From JADKAV01 sp041393775 (lineage in GTDB: Bacteria; Actinomycetota; Actinomycetes; S36-B12; UBA10799), in contig JAWKJM010000005.1 of assembly GCA_041393775.1 (NCBI GenBank), positions 124,001-188,000 on the forward strand: DNA of 64,000 bases, read 5' to 3'. The notes under the pieces are model-generated. The model saw only the letters and a list, made by a program, of their open reading frames with translations. It was not told the origin of the DNA and made no database searches. Every line of letters begins with the position of its first letter. Position 1 is the first letter of the stretch. This document shows, one piece after another, positions 24,720 through 33,516 of the stretch. The translations under genes and the position numbers were made by a program.

Positions 24720-25889
24720 CTACTCCTCCCTGTCGCCGACCGGCGGTTGCAGCACAACCTCCAGTACGGTGCCACCCCCATCGCGCGGATGCCAGTTCAA
24801 TCGCGCGCCGATGCGGTTGGCCCGTTCTTGCATAATGTCCAACCCGAAGCTGTCGTTGCGCGGTGAATCCATGCCGGTGCCGTCGTCGGCGACCCGCAAG
24901 AACGCGAACGGTGGGTCGATTCGGCACGTCACCCACACGTTGTCGGCGTTGGCATGTCGTCTGACGTTGGTGACGGCTTCCTGGGTGATGCGAAGCAGCT
25001 CCGTCTCCTGTGCCAGGGCCAGTCGGTCGTGAGCCTCGTCGATCACCATGTGCACGGTCAGTCCCGCCGCCGTGCCCGCCTGCTGAACGTAGGCGGTCAA
25101 CGCCGACCCGAGCCCCACGCCGGGCTGGAGGTCGGCACGCAAGTCGAAGATGCTCAGCCGCAACTCGGTCACGATGCGACGGACCTCGGCGCGGATGTCG
25201 TCGGCCAGGCTCTGCTCTTCAGTGCCTTGCAGATCCGCCACCAGGACGTCTAGCCCGTACCCGACGCTGGCTAGTTCCTGTGCGATCCCGTCGTGGATCT
25301 CGCGGGCGAGCCGACGCCGCTCCTCGGCCGTGGCGGCCGTGCGGACATCTGCGAACAGCCGGCCGCTGTCGATGCGCAACGCGGCCTCCTGGGCGTCGTC
25401 GGCGGCCTGCCTGAGGGTGTTGGAGTCGAATGGCGTGGAGTCGTTCTGCAGGCCCGCCACCCCCACCAATCGCGATCCCAGCGTCAGTGGGATGAGTGCT
25501 TCGTGCTGCGATCCGTCGGAGATCAGGCCCTTGCCCGTGATCGGCTTGCCGTCACGCAGATTCTTGACGGAGGAGAGCGTCAACGCCGGGAAGGGGCTGC
25601 GATCAGTGCCCTTAAGGGCGTAGGGCACCAGCTGCTCATCCTGGGAGATGAACAGCACGGACCGCTGCGAAGGGATCTCCTTGCTCAACTGCTCGAGCGT
25701 CTGTTGGGCCAGCGCGACTTCGTCGAGGCCGGCGGGCAACTGCCGTGACACCAGTTGCAGCCGACTGAGCAACCGGTGTGCGGAGCGGTACTCCTCCCCA
25801 CTGCGTCTGCGCTGTTGGACGGTCCACACCGCCAGCCCGATCAAGCAGATGACGCCGAGCGCCACCAGGACCCATGTGAACACGCACAC
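24720..25889 (-). CDS. Sensor histidine kinase (GAF, HisKA_3, HATPase)
   Basis: A 389-residue kinase with one N-terminal membrane helix (about 5-25), a GAF-like sensor domain (about 55-175), a HisKA_3 dimerisation domain with the phospho-acceptor histidine in REIHDGIAQEL (about 206), and an ATPase domain. The ATPase domain shows EAVTNVRRHANA (N box), DDGTGM (G1) and FGLDIMQERA. It lacks a real extracytoplasmic domain, so it probably senses an internal or membrane signal through the GAF domain. The start is a GTG at 25889, with GTG at 25883 as an alternative. It pairs with the NarL-type regulator that follows. The ligand is unknown. Confidence 0.92.
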   Translation of the reverse strand: MCVFTWVLVALGVICLIGLAVWTVQQRRRSGEEYRSAHRLLSRLQLVSRQLPAGLDEVALAQQTLEQLSKEIPSQRSVLFISQDEQLVPYALKGTDRSPFPALTLSSVKNLRDGKPITGKGLISDGSQHEALIPLTLGSRLVGVAGLQNDSTPFDSNTLRQAADDAQEAALRIDSGRLFADVRTAATAEERRRLAREIHDGIAQELASVGYGLDVLVADLQGTEEQSLADDIRAEVRRIVTELRLSIFDLRADLQPGVGLGSALTAYVQQAGTAAGLTVHMVIDEAHDRLALAQETELLRITQEAVTNVRRHANADNVWVTCRIDPPFAFLRVADDGTGMDSPRNDSFGLDIMQERANRIGARLNWHPRDGGGTVLEVVLQPPVGDREE

Positions 25890-25990
25890 GATTCCATCAC
25901 GTTTTGGCTGCCTGCGGCGCCTCGTTGGAAGCCACCGCAGCCCGCTGACTGAAGCCCTGGCGAGGCTCCACGGACGTCAGTGCCGTCGGA

Positions 25991-27778
25991 TCAGGCGTAC
26001 AGCGCCTCGACGGATGCGCCGAACTCCTTCATCACCACGTTTCGCTTGAGTTTCATCGAGGGGGTGAGTTGACCGCCTTCCTCCGTCCAGTCGACCTCGA
26101 GAACGTGGAACTTCTTGATCGCTTCGGCATGGCTGACCGCCCTGTTGGCCGTATCCACGGCAGCCTGCACCTCCGCCAGGATCAGGGCGTCGCTGGCCAG
26201 ATCGGCGAGCGGGGTGTCAGCCGGGCGATCGTTCTGCTCCAGCCAGGCTGGGACGGCCTCGACGTCCAAGGTGATCAGCGCGGCGATGAAAGGTCGGTTG
26301 TCGCCGACCACCATGCACTGGCTGACCAACCAGTTGGCGCGGATTCGGTCCTCGAGCACCGCCGGGGCAACGTTCTTCCCTCCGGCGGTCACGATCAGTT
26401 CCTTCTTACGGCCCGTGATCCTGAGGAAGCCCTCACTGTCCAGTTCTCCGATGTCACCGCTGTGGAACCAGCCATCCGGTTCGAGGACCTCATCGGTGGC
26501 GGCCTGGTTCTTCCAATAGCCCTGGAAGATCTGTCCGCCTTTGAGCAGGATCTCGCCGTCGTCGGCGATCCGCACCGCGGCCCCCGGCATGGGCCGGCCC
26601 ACGGTTCCGATCCGGATCGCGTCGGGCAGATTGATGGTGCTCGCGGCGGAAGTCTCGGTCAGCCCGTACCCCTCCAGGATCGTGATCCCGATGCCGCGGA
26701 AGAAGTGCCCCAGTCTGGCGCCGAGTGGGGCGCCGCCGGAAACGGCGTACTCGACCTTGCCGCCCAGCGCCGATCGCAGTTTGCTGTACACCAGTTTGTC
26801 GAACACGAGGTGCTTGAGCCGCAACGTCAACCCGGGGCCACCGGTGTCCATGGCCTTCGAATAGTTGATGGCCGTGTTTGCGGCCATCTCGAAGATCCGG
26901 CCCTTGCCCTCTGCGGTCGCCTTCATCTGCGCGGAGTTGAAGACCTTCTCGAACACCCGCGGCACGGAGAGCAGGAACGTTGGCTGGAACTTGCCGAGGT
27001 CTGTCACGATGTCCTTCACGTTCGCGCTGTGGCCGAGGATCGTGCCGGACTCGATGCAACCGATCTCGATGACGCGGCCGAAGACGTGCGCCAGCGGGAT
27101 GAACAGCAGGGTGGATCCACGGGCGGCGAACAGGTCGGGCATTGCGCCCACCACGTTGTCGGTCTCGAACCGGATGTTCGCCTGCGTCAGCACGCATCCT
27201 TTGGGCCGCCCGGTCGTTCCCGACGTGTAGATGATGGTGGCGATGTCGTCGGGTCCAACCGCGGCGCGCCGCGCTTCAAGGTCTTCATCGGAGACGCTGG
27301 CGCCCAATGCGGCCAACTCGTCGATCACACCGTCGTCGAAGACCCAGACCTCCCGAGTCGGTACCCGGTCGGCGACTTGGTCGTAGACGGCGCGATGCTT
27401 GTCGCCTTCGAGGAACACTGCGACACAGTCGGCGTCGCTCAGGATCCATTCGACTTGTTCTGCCGACGAGGTCTCGTAGATCGGAACCACGGTCGCGCCC
27501 ACGAACCAGCCGGCGTAGTCGGCCAGTGTCCACTCGTAGCGGGTGGCGCTCATGATGGCGATCCGCTGGCCGTGTGCGACCCCGGCGGCCATCAGGCCTT
27601 TGGCCAATGCCTGCACCTCACTGAGGAACTCGGCTGATGTGACGTCCTGCCAGCCCGCCGGTGTACGCCTGCGCAGGGCGACTTGGTCCGGGGTCTCGGC
27701 CGCGTGGTTGACCACGCTGTCCGACAGGCTCCCCGAGGTGATCAGTTCGGCCAACGGCGCCTCTGAAGCCTGTTTCAT
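25991..27778 (-). CDS. Long-chain fatty-acid-CoA ligase (FadD15-like)
   Basis: A 595-residue AMP-forming ligase. The P-loop motif IIYTSGTTGRPKGC, the YGLTET motif (ILEGYGLTETSAAS), and DGWFHSGDIGELDSEGFLRITGRKKELIVTAGGKN regions, read in parts, are all present, so adenylation and thioester chemistry look intact. The start is ATG at 27778 with GAGGAG 8 bases upstream; the longer open frame crosses the divergent gene and is rejected. Its place beside pimB and two SRPBCC genes matches fadD15 in mycobacteria. It probably activates long-chain fatty acids for membrane lipids. The exact chain length is unknown. Confidence 0.92.
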   Translation of the reverse strand: MKQASEAPLAELITSGSLSDSVVNHAAETPDQVALRRRTPAGWQDVTSAEFLSEVQALAKGLMAAGVAHGQRIAIMSATRYEWTLADYAGWFVGATVVPIYETSSAEQVEWILSDADCVAVFLEGDKHRAVYDQVADRVPTREVWVFDDGVIDELAALGASVSDEDLEARRAAVGPDDIATIIYTSGTTGRPKGCVLTQANIRFETDNVVGAMPDLFAARGSTLLFIPLAHVFGRVIEIGCIESGTILGHSANVKDIVTDLGKFQPTFLLSVPRVFEKVFNSAQMKATAEGKGRIFEMAANTAINYSKAMDTGGPGLTLRLKHLVFDKLVYSKLRSALGGKVEYAVSGGAPLGARLGHFFRGIGITILEGYGLTETSAASTINLPDAIRIGTVGRPMPGAAVRIADDGEILLKGGQIFQGYWKNQAATDEVLEPDGWFHSGDIGELDSEGFLRITGRKKELIVTAGGKNVAPAVLEDRIRANWLVSQCMVVGDNRPFIAALITLDVEAVPAWLEQNDRPADTPLADLASDALILAEVQAAVDTANRAVSHAEAIKKFHVLEVDWTEEGGQLTPSMKLKRNVVMKEFGASVEALYA

Positions 27779-27899
27779 GCCCTGCTCCTCATTCATCCGA
27801 CTACTCTGAGCACGCGCGATCTTGGCGATGGATCGCATTCTGCCGCAAGTCTGGCAACCCCGGCACCTGATCTCAGGGAGGCGCGCGCGGGACCAACCC

Positions 27900-28352
27900 A
27901 TGTCGTCGGGCATCATCACACGTGTGGCTGGATTGGACCTTGTCGATGAGACCTTCGTCGTGGCGCCACCGGCCGTGCTCGCGAGGATCGTCGCCGACCC
28001 CGAGTCCTGGCGGCGCTGGTGGCCCGATCTGGACCTGGTCGTCTTCATGGACAGGGGACAGGCCGGACAGCGATGGTCCATGACCGGAGCGCTGGTCGGA
28101 TCGATGGAGATCTGGATCGAACCGTTCGCCGATGGCGCCATCCTGCACCACTACATGCGTGGTGAACCGTCCGAAGACGGCAGGATCCCCAAGCCGTGGC
28201 CGGACACGCCGGCTGGATGGCGTAAGGCGGCAGCGGCGCGTGCCCGCCGGGCGAAGGCGTGGAAGCGCAGCGTCTGGCAGCTCAAGTCCGAGTTGGAGGC
28301 CGGTCGCGCGGCCGGGGAGGACCCGGTGGAGGCCGAGGAGATGCCGGAATAG
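27900..28352 (+). CDS. SRPBCC-like hypothetical protein
   Basis: A protein of about 150 residues. The segment LVDETFVVAPPAVLARIVADP followed by WRRWWPDLDL is typical of the START/SRPBCC lipid-binding fold, read here in parts. The C-terminal 45 residues are a basic then acidic helix (RKAAAARARRAKAWKRSVW). The start is uncertain: ATG at 27900 lacks a well-spaced ribosome site, and GTG at 27924 is possible. It is divergent from the acyl-CoA ligase, as Rv2186c is from fadD15 in mycobacteria. It may bind a hydrophobic ligand; no catalytic role is evident. Confidence 0.7.
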   Translation: MSSGIITRVAGLDLVDETFVVAPPAVLARIVADPESWRRWWPDLDLVVFMDRGQAGQRWSMTGALVGSMEIWIEPFADGAILHHYMRGEPSEDGRIPKPWPDTPAGWRKAAAARARRAKAWKRSVWQLKSELEAGRAAGEDPVEAEEMPE

Positions 28353-28524
28353 GTCGAGTCTCCGCTCGACTGGCAGCAACCCGCATCAAATCCAGCAACG
28401 GATCTTCCAGGCGGACCGAGCGTCCGCCTGCGCCGCCGCATCGACGCCGTCTGTACTCAGCGGAGGAAGGCGTCAGGCTAGGCTGGCAGTGCGGAAGAAG
28501 GCACCTGGATGAAGGGGTCGGGCT

Positions 28525-28956
28525 GTGGCAGAGCAGACCGAATCGACGATCATCATCGACGCGCCGGCCGAGCGTGTGATGGCCGTGATCGCCGATCTCG
28601 GAACGTATCCGCAGTGGGCAGGAGTCAAGGCCACTCGGGTGCTTGCGACATTTCCGGATGGGCGCCCCGAAGAGGTGGAGATGACCATCGACTCCGGGCC
28701 GATCAAGGACACCTACACGATCAGGTATCAGTGGCAGGCCAACCGGGAAGTCAATTGGGAATTGACAGAGTCCACAGTTCTGCGCGACCTCGATGGCACC
28801 TACCTGGTGAAAGACCTTGGAGACGGGACCAGCGAGGTCACATACAGGTTGATGGTGGATCTGACCATCCCGATCATCGGTACCATCAAGCGAAAGGCTG
28901 AGAAAGCCATCGTCGACACCGCCCTCAAGGGTCTGAAGAAGCGAGTAGAGGCATGA
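28525..28956 (+). CDS. SRPBCC family protein (Rv2185c-like)
   Basis: A 143-residue START/SRPBCC protein from GTG at 28525. The opening STIIIDAPAERVMAVIADL and the following YPQWAGVKATRVL are the standard first strand, helix and turn of the fold. The whole protein is the single domain. It resembles the polyketide cyclase/lipid-binding group, which usually holds a hydrophobic molecule. It overlaps the next gene by 4 bases and follows another SRPBCC gene, making a small cluster beside the acyl-CoA ligase. A role in lipid binding or transfer is an inference. Confidence 0.85.
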   Translation: MAEQTESTIIIDAPAERVMAVIADLGTYPQWAGVKATRVLATFPDGRPEEVEMTIDSGPIKDTYTIRYQWQANREVNWELTESTVLRDLDGTYLVKDLGDGTSEVTYRLMVDLTIPIIGTIKRKAEKAIVDTALKGLKKRVEA

Positions 28957-29402
28957 CCGAAGATCAGCAGCCGGACGCTGTTGGACCCGATGATGCGCCG
29001 TGGTGGCACTCGGCGCCCGCGCAGCCTGAAGTCGACTCGATGCTGGTGGAGGGCCTGCGGTTGGCCAACGCGCTGCGGGACTGGGCCGTCGAATCGGGGG
29101 CTGTGGCAGCAGTCAGTGACCTGACGCAGACAGCCGCCAACAGCGCCGCCGCCTATTTGGCTCAGATGGCCGAGCCTGGGTCACCGGAACAGCCGTCGGA
29201 GGCTGAACCCGTCGACGTGGACCAACCCGTCGGTGAGGGTCAACCGGTCGTGCGATGCACCGACTGCCCCGTCTGCCAGGGACTGGACGCTCTGGAGCGC
29301 AGCAACCCGCAACTGGCCCAGACGGCCCGGGCAGGTCTCGCGCAGGTCAACGCCGTGATCGCGGGATTGCTTGGTTCGGCCGGTGGACAGGCGAACTCCT
29401 GA
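28953..29402 (+). CDS. Hypothetical protein with CTDCPVCQ motif
   Basis: A 149-residue, alanine-rich and acidic protein with no signal or membrane segment. It has an N-terminal helical region (about 27-75), a low-complexity Pro/Glu/Gln linker (about 75-100), and a short cysteine motif CTDCPVCQ (about 102-109) that could bind a metal. A helix SNPQLAQTARAGLAQ follows. The layout recalls DUF5304-type proteins next to glucokinase in Streptomyces, but that is from memory and unsure. It overlaps the upstream SRPBCC gene by 4 bases and sits 23 bases before the glucokinase gene. Confidence 0.65.
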   Translation: MTEDQQPDAVGPDDAPWWHSAPAQPEVDSMLVEGLRLANALRDWAVESGAVAAVSDLTQTAANSAAAYLAQMAEPGSPEQPSEAEPVDVDQPVGEGQPVVRCTDCPVCQGLDALERSNPQLAQTARAGLAQVNAVIAGLLGSAGGQANS

Positions 29403-29425
29403 CGCAGATCGCTAGCGTTCGTCCC

Positions 29426-30370
29426 ATGGGACTGACGGTCGGGATCGACATCGGTGGGACCAAGATCGCCGCGGGAGTCGTCGACGAGGATGGCCGGATC
29501 CTGGCCAGGCACCGGGTCGCCACCGCCGGTCGTGATGCGGAGAAGGTGGAAGGGACAGTCGTCGATCTCGTCATGAAATTGCGCAAGGAGTACGACATCG
29601 AGGCAGTCGGGATCGGAACGGCCGGTTTCGTGGACGAGAAGCGGTCCCGGGTCAACTTCGCCCCCAATCTCGGCTGGAAGGATGAACCGCTGCGCGCGGC
29701 GGTCGAGTCCAGCGTGGGAATCCCGGTGGTGGTGGAGAACGACGCGAATGCCGCGGCCTGGGGTGAGTGCCGGTTCGGCGCCGGATTTGGCCGCAAATAC
29801 GTCGTGACCATCACGGTGGGCACCGGGATAGGTGCCGGCATCGTGCTGGAGGGATCGCTGTACCGCGGGCGTTGGGGAGCGGCGGCGGAATTCGGGCACT
29901 TCTGCGTCGACCCCGGCGGTCGTCCATGCGGTTGCGGGAACCGGGGATGCTGGGAGCAGTACGCCAGCGGCAACGCACTGGTGCGGGAGGCCCGCTACCT
30001 GGCCGGCGAGCGTCGCGCAGAAGCAGAGGCCCTGCTCGATCGCGGTGATGGAACCCCCGAAGGCGTCCAGGGCCTGCATGTCACCCAAGCGGCTCGCGAG
30101 GGTGACCCGGTGGCCCTGGCCGCTTTCGACTTCATCGCCCGCTGGCTGGGCCAGGGAATAGCCGACGTCACCGCGATCCTGGACCCGGAGTGCTTCGTGA
30201 TCGGCGGTGGAGTCAGCGAAGCCGGCGACATCCTGCTCGCCTCAACCGTGCGGGCCTTCACCGAGTCGGTGACCGGCAAGGAGCACCGGACCCTGCCCAA
30301 GATCGTGATCGCGAAACTCGGCAACGCGGCCGGCCTGGTGGGGGCCGCGGACCTGGCGCGATTCCGTTAG
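29426..30370 (+). CDS. glkA: ROK-family glucokinase
   Basis: Phosphorylates glucose to glucose 6-phosphate with ATP. It has 314 residues from ATG at 29426. The phosphate-binding motif VGIDIGGTKIAAGVVDEDG opens the protein. The sugar site ENDANAAAWGE (about 110-120), the second phosphate loop TVGTGIGAGIV and the ROK zinc motif CGCGNRGCWEQY (about 172-183) are all present. It closely resembles actinobacterial GlkA enzymes, which also have a role in carbon catabolite control in Streptomyces. It ends a run of four same-strand genes. The gap after it is filled by both repeat families. Confidence 0.92.
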   Translation: MGLTVGIDIGGTKIAAGVVDEDGRILARHRVATAGRDAEKVEGTVVDLVMKLRKEYDIEAVGIGTAGFVDEKRSRVNFAPNLGWKDEPLRAAVESSVGIPVVVENDANAAAWGECRFGAGFGRKYVVTITVGTGIGAGIVLEGSLYRGRWGAAAEFGHFCVDPGGRPCGCGNRGCWEQYASGNALVREARYLAGERRAEAEALLDRGDGTPEGVQGLHVTQAAREGDPVALAAFDFIARWLGQGIADVTAILDPECFVIGGGVSEAGDILLASTVRAFTESVTGKEHRTLPKIVIAKLGNAAGLVGAADLARFR

Positions 30371-30413
30371 GTGCGCGTGGCCGTGCCTGACGTCGGTTCA
30401 GGCGGCAAAACGC

Positions 30414-30618
30414 CGGGCGGAAATCGCTCGCGTTAGTCATCCCGGGCCGTGGCGAGCCGCGGCGTTCAGGGGGGGAAATGCCGGGCGGAAATCGCTCGCG
30501 TTAGAGAACGTGCACGACGTTAGAGAAGCCACACGTGCGTTCACTAACCTCGTGCACGATCTCTAACCTCGCGGCCAACTCGTGCCGCTACCGAGTACCC
30601 CAGCCGTTCTGGGACTAG
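30414..30618 (-). repeat. Family A repeat, copy 3 (reverse orientation, two modules)
   Basis: Reading leftward from 30618: CTAGTCCCAGAACGGCTGG, a side domain with CTCGGTAGCGGCACGAG, then the 68-bp core (30567-30500). Two CGAGCGATTTCCGCC modules follow, starting at 30499 and 30431, 68 bases apart. The linker between the modules has CTGAACGCCGCGG and CACGGCC as in copies 1 and 5b. It lies between the convergent 3' ends of glkA and the ornithine cyclodeaminase gene. Confidence 0.85.
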
Positions 30619-30647
30619 GTGCGCTGATTCTTGCCCAAGCGGCCACC

Positions 30648-30769
30648 TCGTGTGACGAAGTTGGGGGGTCCGAACCCGGATTGCTACGAAGGTGTGCGGT
30701 TGCAACCCGGTGAACCACGCACCTTCGTAACACGACGCGGGAAGGGCCGGCATCTTCGCAACAATCGTG
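30648..30769. repeat. Family B nested palindrome, copy 2
   Basis: The inner arms GCTACGAAGGTGTGCGGTT (30683) and AACCACGCACCTTCGTAAC pair with few mismatches. The outer arms TGTGACGAAGTTG and CATCTTCGCAACA flank them. It begins 30 bases past family A copy 3. It may act as a terminator between two convergent genes, but its size and nesting exceed a simple terminator. The rest of the gap to 30878 shows nothing I recognise. Confidence 0.8.
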
Positions 30770-30878
30770 CCCGCCGGCGGTTGCCCAGCCAGCATGACTG
30801 CCGGGCAGCCCCCGCAAGTCACAGCGCAGGCCCGCGAATCGCCCGCGGGGCTCGAAGTGGAAGGCAGGACCTCGCCTG

Positions 30879-32108
30879 CTACGCCCCCGGGCGCCCCACG
30901 AGTTCGAACGCGAGTTGCTCGAGGAACAGTCCGATGTCGGTGACCACGCCTTGGGCCTGGGCACTTCCCCGATCGGCCAGTTTCGTCACGGTCGACGGGT
31001 TGATGTCGACGCAGACCAGGGGGATGGACGCAGGAAGGATGTTGCCGGTGGCGATGGCGTGCAGCATCGTGGCCACCATGATGGCGAAGCCGACGTCCTT
31101 GAGTTCGGCCCGCATGGCGCGCTGGCCCTCGATCACGTCGGTGTAGACATCCGGGAGGGGCCCGTCGTCGCGCACAGACCCGACCAGGACGAAGGGCTTG
31201 CCCGCCTTGACCAGTGAGTGCATCAAACCGCCGGTGATCACCCCCGCATCGACGGCGCCGGCGATGGTCCCGTGGGCACGGACCCGGTTGATCGCCCGGA
31301 TGTGGTTCTCATGCCCGTGGTCGACACCCGAGCCCTTGCTCAGATCCACGCCCAGCGACGTGCCGTAGATGTTCGACTCGATGTCGTGGGTGGCCAGTGC
31401 GTTCCCGCCGAACAGGACATCGACGTAGCCGGCCTCCACGAGCGCGGACAGCGCTGGTGCACCGCCGGTGTGGACGATGGCGGGACCACCCACCCACAGA
31501 ATCCGTTTGCCTTCGGCTTTGCATTCGCGCATCTGGTCGGCGATCTGGCGCACCTGCAGTGCCTGCGGTTTCTCGCTGGAAACCACCGAGTTCATGAACT
31601 CGAAGACCGACTCCGACGCGGGCCTCGGGGGAGGCGGTACAACAACCTTGACACCGAGGAAGCCGATTACCACCGGTTCGCCCTGCTTGACGTCTGACAT
31701 CGGAACGGTCGTGATCTGCCCGTCGCGCAGGACCAATCCGCAGTCCATCTCGGGATTCTGCACCGGCAACCATTGCCCATCCAGGCGGACATGGGTCTCG
31801 AAGTTCGTACTTGAGTGGAAACCCTCGGGCAGAACCCCGTCCATGGGAGCTGGTACCAGTTCCGCATCGCTGGTCTCGACGGGGTTGACCCCGTGGTTCT
31901 GCAGCCTGACCAGCAGGTCGTTCATAGCGGTCGGCTGGTCATGGGTGATCAGGATTCGGGCGGTGGACTCATCGTTCTTCGTCTTGCCGAAGATCAGATC
32001 CTGGATCTCGTAGTCCGCACCGGATTCGAGGATGTCGTCGAGTGCCCGGCTCAGCAAGCCCGAGTCGATGAGGTGTCCCTGCATCTGCACGACTTCGGTG
32101 ATCGTCAT
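30879..32108 (-). CDS. Archaeal-type ornithine cyclodeaminase (TIGR00300, LOR/SDH-like domain)
   Basis: A 409-residue protein of the TIGR00300 group, known from methanogens (converting ornithine to proline with NAD+) and as the C-terminal half of cyanobacterial bifunctional arginine-degrading enzymes. Features include an N-terminal LOR domain with DYEIQDLIFGKTKNDES (about 33-49), a middle region GILPEGF-like (GVLPEGFHSSTNFET) and a C-terminal Rossmann part with LWVGGPAIVHTGG and LFGGNALATHDIE. The conserved GSGVDHGHENHIRAIN stretch is intact. It is isolated between a glucokinase and a membrane protein and flanked by two repeat families on its 3' side. Acquisition by transfer is plausible but not shown. 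Confidence 0.85.
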   Translation of the reverse strand: MTITEVVQMQGHLIDSGLLSRALDDILESGADYEIQDLIFGKTKNDESTARILITHDQPTAMNDLLVRLQNHGVNPVETSDAELVPAPMDGVLPEGFHSSTNFETHVRLDGQWLPVQNPEMDCGLVLRDGQITTVPMSDVKQGEPVVIGFLGVKVVVPPPPRPASESVFEFMNSVVSSEKPQALQVRQIADQMRECKAEGKRILWVGGPAIVHTGGAPALSALVEAGYVDVLFGGNALATHDIESNIYGTSLGVDLSKGSGVDHGHENHIRAINRVRAHGTIAGAVDAGVITGGLMHSLVKAGKPFVLVGSVRDDGPLPDVYTDVIEGQRAMRAELKDVGFAIMVATMLHAIATGNILPASIPLVCVDINPSTVTKLADRGSAQAQGVVTDIGLFLEQLAFELVGRPGA

Positions 32109-32174
32109 GGCCGCAATCCTGTCATGGGGCGCACCCTCCCAGCCAGACCGCAGTGCCGTCGTGCCGGGCCATGA

Positions 32175-32552
32175 TCACACGACCGAACCGTCGTCCCAAC
32201 CGTCCTCCGGCTCGTTGGGACTGCGCAGGACCAGTGTGAGGAACCCGGCCACGAAGGCGGCGATCCCCGCGGTCACGGCGGTCGGGCCGATGAGCCCTGG
32301 TGCCAGGACTCCGGCGAACAGCAGGATCGGGCCCCCCAGAGTACCGATCCACCCCAGTCGGGAGATCAGGTCCATCCTGGGCAGCGGCGGCTCCGGCGGC
32401 ACGAAACGGTCCTCGGGCTCGACCGCCGGCGCGGGGATGGGAGCGGGGCTCGGCGGCAGTTCGCCGGCTCTGGGCAACTCGTCCCCGAGGTCGGCGACGA
32501 TGCGCTCCCATGCGTTCTCGTCGTATGGGACGGGATCGTGGGGATCAGTCAT
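32175..32552 (-). CDS. Small actinobacterial membrane protein
   Basis: A 125-residue protein from ATG at 32552. The N-terminal half is acidic and proline-rich with YDENAWERIVADLGDELP and the motif RFVPPEPPLP. The C-terminal half has two membrane helices (about 72-90 and 94-113). Proteins with FVPPEPPP followed by two helices are widespread in actinobacteria and unassigned. It overlaps the stop of the upstream esterase by 8 bases and probably shares its transcript. No function can be given. Confidence 0.75.
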   Translation of the reverse strand: MTDPHDPVPYDENAWERIVADLGDELPRAGELPPSPAPIPAPAVEPEDRFVPPEPPLPRMDLISRLGWIGTLGGPILLFAGVLAPGLIGPTAVTAGIAAFVAGFLTLVLRSPNEPEDGWDDGSVV

Positions 32553-33339
32553 CGGCGTGATCCGTGACGCTGCGGGCGAAGTCCAGGCTGACATCGAAGA
32601 TCATCTCGGCATCGTTGTCGAGTGTGGCGACGTGGTAGGAGTCGTGGAGAACGATCTCTTCGGTCTGGGTGCTGCCGACGTTGGCCAGGATCCACGCACT
32701 GTTGGACGGTTCCACCACATGGTCATCGGCACTGCGTAGCACTAACAGGGGTTGGGTCACCTTGTGGATCTCCGATTTCACCGTTGCCCACAGCCGGGTC
32801 ATGGAGTACGCAGCCCGCAGCGGTAGACGGTTGTAACCGCCCTCGTCCACGCCTGGTTTCTTGATGTCGTTGGAGATGCCGGGGAAGGCGGGGACCACCC
32901 GGTAGATGTAGGGCAGCAGATGCCGGTCCGGACGCTCCGTGTGGATCAGGGGGTTCACCAGCACCAGGCCTGCGAGCGAGCCCGGGTCGACTTCCGCGAG
33001 ACGCAGGCTCAGCGTCGCACCCATCGACAGCCCCATGGCCACCACTTGGTCGGTGCGCTCACGCAACCACGCGAGATTGCGCTGAGCCTCGTCGAACCAG
33101 TCCTCCCAGGTCACGGCGTTCAGGTCCTGCCACCTGGTGCCGTGGCCGGGCAGCCGGGGTGCGGCGACGGTGTGACCGGCGGCGGCTAGGTGTTCGGCCC
33201 AGGGCTTGACGGACACCGGCGATCCGGTGAAGCCGTGAAGGACCAAGATGCCCAGCCGGTCGCCGTCGGCGGTGAACGGCTCCGCTCCCGGGATCAGTGG
33301 CACGTCGCGCTCGGCCCTTCTCGTCATCCGCCACACCAT
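32545..33339 (-). CDS. Alpha/beta hydrolase (carboxylesterase/monoacylglycerol lipase type)
   Basis: A 264-residue serine hydrolase. It shows the oxyanion segment LVLHGFTGSP (about 32-41), the nucleophile elbow GLSMGA with the serine near 99, the acidic residue in SADDHVV (about 208) and the histidine in DSYHVATLD (about 237). This pattern resembles Est30-type carboxylesterases and bacterial monoacylglycerol lipases. It has no signal peptide, so it is cytoplasmic. It is linked by overlap to a small membrane protein and is divergent from plsC, so a role in lipid turnover is possible. ATG at 33327 is an alternative start. Confidence 0.88.
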   Translation of the reverse strand: MVWRMTRRAERDVPLIPGAEPFTADGDRLGILVLHGFTGSPVSVKPWAEHLAAAGHTVAAPRLPGHGTRWQDLNAVTWEDWFDEAQRNLAWLRERTDQVVAMGLSMGATLSLRLAEVDPGSLAGLVLVNPLIHTERPDRHLLPYIYRVVPAFPGISNDIKKPGVDEGGYNRLPLRAAYSMTRLWATVKSEIHKVTQPLLVLRSADDHVVEPSNSAWILANVGSTQTEEIVLHDSYHVATLDNDAEMIFDVSLDFARSVTDHADD

Positions 33340-33516
33340 GCTCGCCGGTGTGGGTGTGACAACGATCGTCTCACGCGCTTACCCGATCGCGGCACGGCAG
33401 TCAACCGAATTGATAACGGAATGGGCCGTTTGCCCACCGGTTGGGTGGTTCCATTGCTCAAGGCTCACCGGGCGCCGTAGGGTCGGTACCGGGATTGCGT
33501 TTTCGGGAGGCCGTCG

